From: a virus
IMG/VR virus record: IMGVR_UViG_3300024313_000019
Coordinates: 1 to 42,443 of that record
Length of the DNA stretch: 42,443 bases
Direction: 5' to 3' (one strand)
A program made the translations under genes and the position numbers. Below are positions 39,870 to 42,443 of this stretch, one piece after another (within the stretch, counting starts at the first letter, position 1; every line of letters starts with the position of its first letter). A model generated the notes under the pieces. The model saw only the letters and a program-made list of their open reading frames with translations, had not been told where the DNA came from and ran no database searches.

Positions 39870-42443
39870 TATGACTCTGTTATTTCAACCCAAAACTGAT
39901 GAAACTTATTATTGCTAGTAGGTTTCATATAACTTGTGTTAGTTCCAGAATAAATTAATGATGCACTTGATCTCAATAAACTTCCCTGAGTATCATGTTC
40001 ATGATGATATACATTATACACACTTACAAATCTTTTCTTACTTGATGGTGCATCCCATTGAATGTATTTTGCATTATTAAGGTCTACTACACTTAGATTA
40101 GTAGGCTCTAGTTCACCAACACTAAAGTCTTGTGATGTAGTTGCAACGTCAGAATAAACCCCTTGTTTAACTGCGTAAACTCTGTACTCAATTTTTCCAC
40201 CTTCATCAAAAGAATTATCTATTACAGACATTTCTTCTGCAAAGTCATCAGGAGGAATGACAGATATTAAACCAAAGTCACTTCCTACTACAGAACTAAA
40301 TACTAAATATTGATCGATGTTACCAGTTCCAGATGCAGTAATAACAACCTCTATTGTGTCACCAACTATTCGTGATAATATTTTTGGTGATTCAGGTTTA
40401 GATCTTGTGAGATATCCTCTTGTTGAGTGGTCACCCCAACCATAGGCTGTTTGCCAGTTTGCAATTCTTGTGCTGTCTACATAGTGCGTACTTCCACCAC
40501 TTGGGTATAATTTTCCAGGAAAGTCTGTATCACCATCATTTTGGAATCTCCATTCTTTTCTAGCACCCCATCCTCCAGACATATTATCTGGAAATGCAAA
40601 TACTTTTAGACCACCTTCAGCACCAATAAATACAGTCTCTTCTGCATTATTAATATTGGTATTTAATGTACTTGACGTATCACCACCTGCTATAATTACC
40701 GAATCATCATGACCGATAGTTATTCCTCCGTTTGCTGTTGTCCTTTTAAGTATTACCTGACCATCTACCTGTAATATATCTCCAGTATCAGGAGTAAAGT
40801 TAATTACACCTGCAATTTTATTATCTCTTGCACGAACACTTTCTAGATCTGATGTCTCTGAATATGACGTTAGATATCCACCATCTGCATGGTTACCCCA
40901 ACCATGTGCAGTGTCCCAGTTACTTGTATTTGAGTTACCAGTGTGTAATATTTTCCACCAATCACTCCAGACTTTATCTTCTCCCCATTTCTCAGATCTT
41001 ACATATAATTCTCCAGTGTTGTTGTTGCCAGAACTTGCTGCTGCAAATTGTGTTCTTGCTTTACTGTCATGATATGTAAATTCTAAACCTGTTGCATAAT
41101 TACCAGAACCAGGTCTGTTTTTTGCTTGGAAAGCACCCTTAAAAGGTGTAACACCAAGACCTCCATTAATATCATTAAAGTCAGCAACCTGATAGGCAAA
41201 ATTAATTTTCCCTGTTGCCTCATCATCAACATCACTTCTTATATATTTACTATTTATAGGTATACTTGTAATATAACCTGCATCAGCATGATTACCCCAA
41301 CCGTATGCTGTATTCCAATTGTCTATTCTACCTGTACTTACATATTTAGTAGTTGAGCCTCCTGGATAAATATTACCATCAGTAAAGTAATTACCATTAT
41401 CTAAGTCTAACCATGCTAATTCATCTACACCTGAGTGACCTTTTGCAAAATCTGCATTTGCTTTACCAAAAGAAATTCTTCTATTGCTTTGGTTTGGGCC
41501 ATATATCATTGTTGCCCAATCACTACTAGTTCCGTTTGCGTTCCATAGCATCATACCATATGATGTAGTTCCACTGTCGTAAACTGTTATTCTATTTTCT
41601 GTGGTATCCTCTGCATTATTAGTTAATCCTAGTCTTGGTGCTATAATCGCATTAGTTACTGTACCACCATTAAAGATAGTGTCGTTATCTGTGGTTTTAT
41701 ATCCTGCATTTGCATGGTTACCCCAACCGTAGGCTGTATTCCAATTATCTGATGATCCGTCTGTTATAGAAATAGTTCCAACTTGTAAATGACCGTCAAC
41801 AACTTTACTTGAAGCGTATTTTACAATTCTAACACCTTTATAACTACCATCAACAGCATTAGAGGATCTTTGCCCAATCTCCATCATTAGAGCATTGGCA
41901 GTAGTTCTATTTGGTAAGTAATGAGTAAATGTTTGTGTCCAATCATCGCCACTAGATCCTGCTTGAAAAGTCCATTGATTTGAAGCATTTCTAAACCAAG
42001 TATGACCTCCATGATCTTTTACGTCTATTGAATATGTTGATTCTGCTTGAATAGTTTCATGACCATGAGTAGGTAGAGATGTAAGATATCCACCGTCAGC
42101 ATGGTTACCCCATCCGTAAGCCTCATTCCAATTAGCACTTGAGTCAGTAAAGTTTCTTGATGTATAAATAGTTTGCCAGTCACCTCTTCCTCCACCTGTA
42201 GCAGATCTAAAATATAGATCACTGTCTTGTTTGTCATTACTTGCTAAATCAAAACCTGCTGTATTACCTACAGTACTATATGATGTGTGTAAAACAAAAT
42301 TTACAGATGTAGCATTGGGTATTGTTGAATCTGCCTTAGCGACTCTATAAAATCCACTTTTTAAATGACCTTCTGGATTCAATTGTGCTCCAGTTATAGA
42401 ATCTGTACCTGTTGCGTTATCTCCATATATTACTCTAGAAGAA
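39869..42443 (-). CDS. Tail fibre with GWGNHADAGY repeats and FnIII-like end, 5' part off the window
   Basis: The frame stays open to the right edge, with SSRVIYGDNATG as the first residues in view, so this is a partial gene; at least 857 residues are visible. Five GWGNHADAGY-type repeats are present, with the codon-level DNA repeats also found in the 1314-aa fibre. The first ones are followed by THGHE and KTTDNDT units. The C-terminal 190 residues form two FnIII-like domains (about SPKILSRIVGDTIEVVITAS and NLSVVDLNNAKYIQWDAP), typical of surface binding. No S74 domain is present. It is likely a second receptor-binding fibre or a partner subunit of the first. Confidence 0.75.
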   Translation of the reverse strand, partial: SSRVIYGDNATGTDSITGAQLNPEGHLKSGFYRVAKADSTIPNATSVNFVLHTSYSTVGNTAGFDLASNDKQDSDLYFRSATGGGRGDWQTIYTSRNFTDSSANWNEAYGWGNHADGGYLTSLPTHGHETIQAESTYSIDVKDHGGHTWFRNASNQWTFQAGSSGDDWTQTFTHYLPNRTTANALMMEIGQRSSNAVDGSYKGVRIVKYASSKVVDGHLQVGTISITDGSSDNWNTAYGWGNHANAGYKTTDNDTIFNGGTVTNAIIAPRLGLTNNAEDTTENRITVYDSGTTSYGMMLWNANGTSSDWATMIYGPNQSNRRISFGKANADFAKGHSGVDELAWLDLDNGNYFTDGNIYPGGSTTKYVSTGRIDNWNTAYGWGNHADAGYITSIPINSKYIRSDVDDEATGKINFAYQVADFNDINGGLGVTPFKGAFQAKNRPGSGNYATGLEFTYHDSKARTQFAAASSGNNNTGELYVRSEKWGEDKVWSDWWKILHTGNSNTSNWDTAHGWGNHADGGYLTSYSETSDLESVRARDNKIAGVINFTPDTGDILQVDGQVILKRTTANGGITIGHDDSVIIAGGDTSSTLNTNINNAEETVFIGAEGGLKVFAFPDNMSGGWGARKEWRFQNDGDTDFPGKLYPSGGSTHYVDSTRIANWQTAYGWGDHSTRGYLTRSKPESPKILSRIVGDTIEVVITASGTGNIDQYLVFSSVVGSDFGLISVIPPDDFAEEMSVIDNSFDEGGKIEYRVYAVKQGVYSDVATTSQDFSVGELEPTNLSVVDLNNAKYIQWDAPSSKKRFVSVYNVYHHEHDTQGSLLRSSASLIYSGTNTSYMKPTSNNKFHQFWVEITES

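Larger units (their letters stand above)
2782..40436 (+). repeat. Dispersed strand-polar octamer GGTC(A/G)CCC (12 sites)
   Basis: Nine sites read GGTCACCC: 2782, 7423, 16881, 18024, 28787, 35532, 36262, 38210 and 40429. Three read GGTCGCCC: 12227, 15134 and 24638. All are on the + strand, inside genes of both orientations; by eye I found no GGG(C/T)GACC on the + strand. Related heptamers GGTCACC without the last C lie at 30998 and 39511, and one reversed GGTGACC at 21232. Two of the twelve (35532 and 40429) fall in the W-G-D-H fibre repeat and may be coding coincidence. Function unknown. Confidence 0.6.

Noticed and set aside
36460-42110. GGTTACCCC sequences as further members of the polar octamer
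   Set aside because: They encode W-G-N-H in the fibre repeats, so their number and direction follow from the protein repeat.
1-42443. CRISPR arrays, insertion sequences, reverse transcriptase or defence islands
   Set aside because: No regularly spaced repeat array, transposase, terminal inverted repeats or RT motif was seen; repeats present belong to fibre genes.

Overview
The window is a 42.4 kb piece of a tailed, short-tailed-type (podovirus-like) bacteriophage genome. The DNA is AT-rich, packed with genes, and carries no rRNA, tRNA or CRISPR array that I can see. The host is probably a marine member of the Bacteroidota (Flavobacteriia-like). The reasons are starts preceded by A-rich DNA rather than Shine-Dalgarno motifs, promoter candidates of the TTG / TAnnTTTG type, DUF3127-like single-strand-binding proteins, Bacteroidota-style fibronectin-III repeats on a virion protein, and fibre domains common in marine phages. 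Host and lineage are inferences. The order of the tail genes (ring/adaptor proteins, then a giant nozzle protein, then cargo proteins, then a huge polyvalent protein, then lysis) resembles crAss-like phages and Cellulophaga podoviruses, while the primase-helicase and the amidase resemble those of T7.

Layout: positions 1-10930 are on the + strand (early and replication genes). A run of small, translationally coupled genes of unknown role (1-1934) is followed by a promoter with an embedded palindrome (about 1936-1965). This precedes a gene of unknown role, a stand-alone DnaA domain IV-like protein, a small HTH-like protein and a tyrosine recombinase (2007-4266). A second promoter candidate (4285-4316) leads into the recombination and replication block: annealing protein, YqaJ-type exonuclease, two OB-fold single-strand-binding candidates, a replisome-organiser/helicase-loader-like protein, a T7 gp4-like primase-helicase, a Holliday junction resolvase and a DUF1599/Nmad1 protein. 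A predicted RNA structure (5108-5184) separates the annealing and exonuclease genes.

From 10927 to the right edge everything is on the - strand, read right to left. It starts with a receptor-binding fibre gene cut by the window edge, a small coiled-coil protein, a 575-aa putative receptor-binding protein, a 1314-aa fibre with an S74 self-cleaving chaperone, and two appendage proteins. After the only sizeable gap (32941-33045) come a coiled-coil protein, three ring/adaptor-type proteins, a 1740-aa nozzle-like protein with FnIII repeats, a DUF1566-like protein, a cupin, two internal virion proteins and a 2815-aa ejection/polyvalent protein with a zinc-protease motif. A compact lysis cassette (T7-lysozyme-like amidase, two tiny genes, a membrane/coiled-coil protein and a holin) ends the unit. 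The two transcription units converge with interlocked stop codons at 10927-10930. Terminase, portal, capsid and polymerase genes are not in the window.

The least expected signal is a strand-polar octamer, GGTC(A/G)CCC. I count it 12 times on the + strand and never on the - strand, across genes of both orientations, often forcing rare codons.
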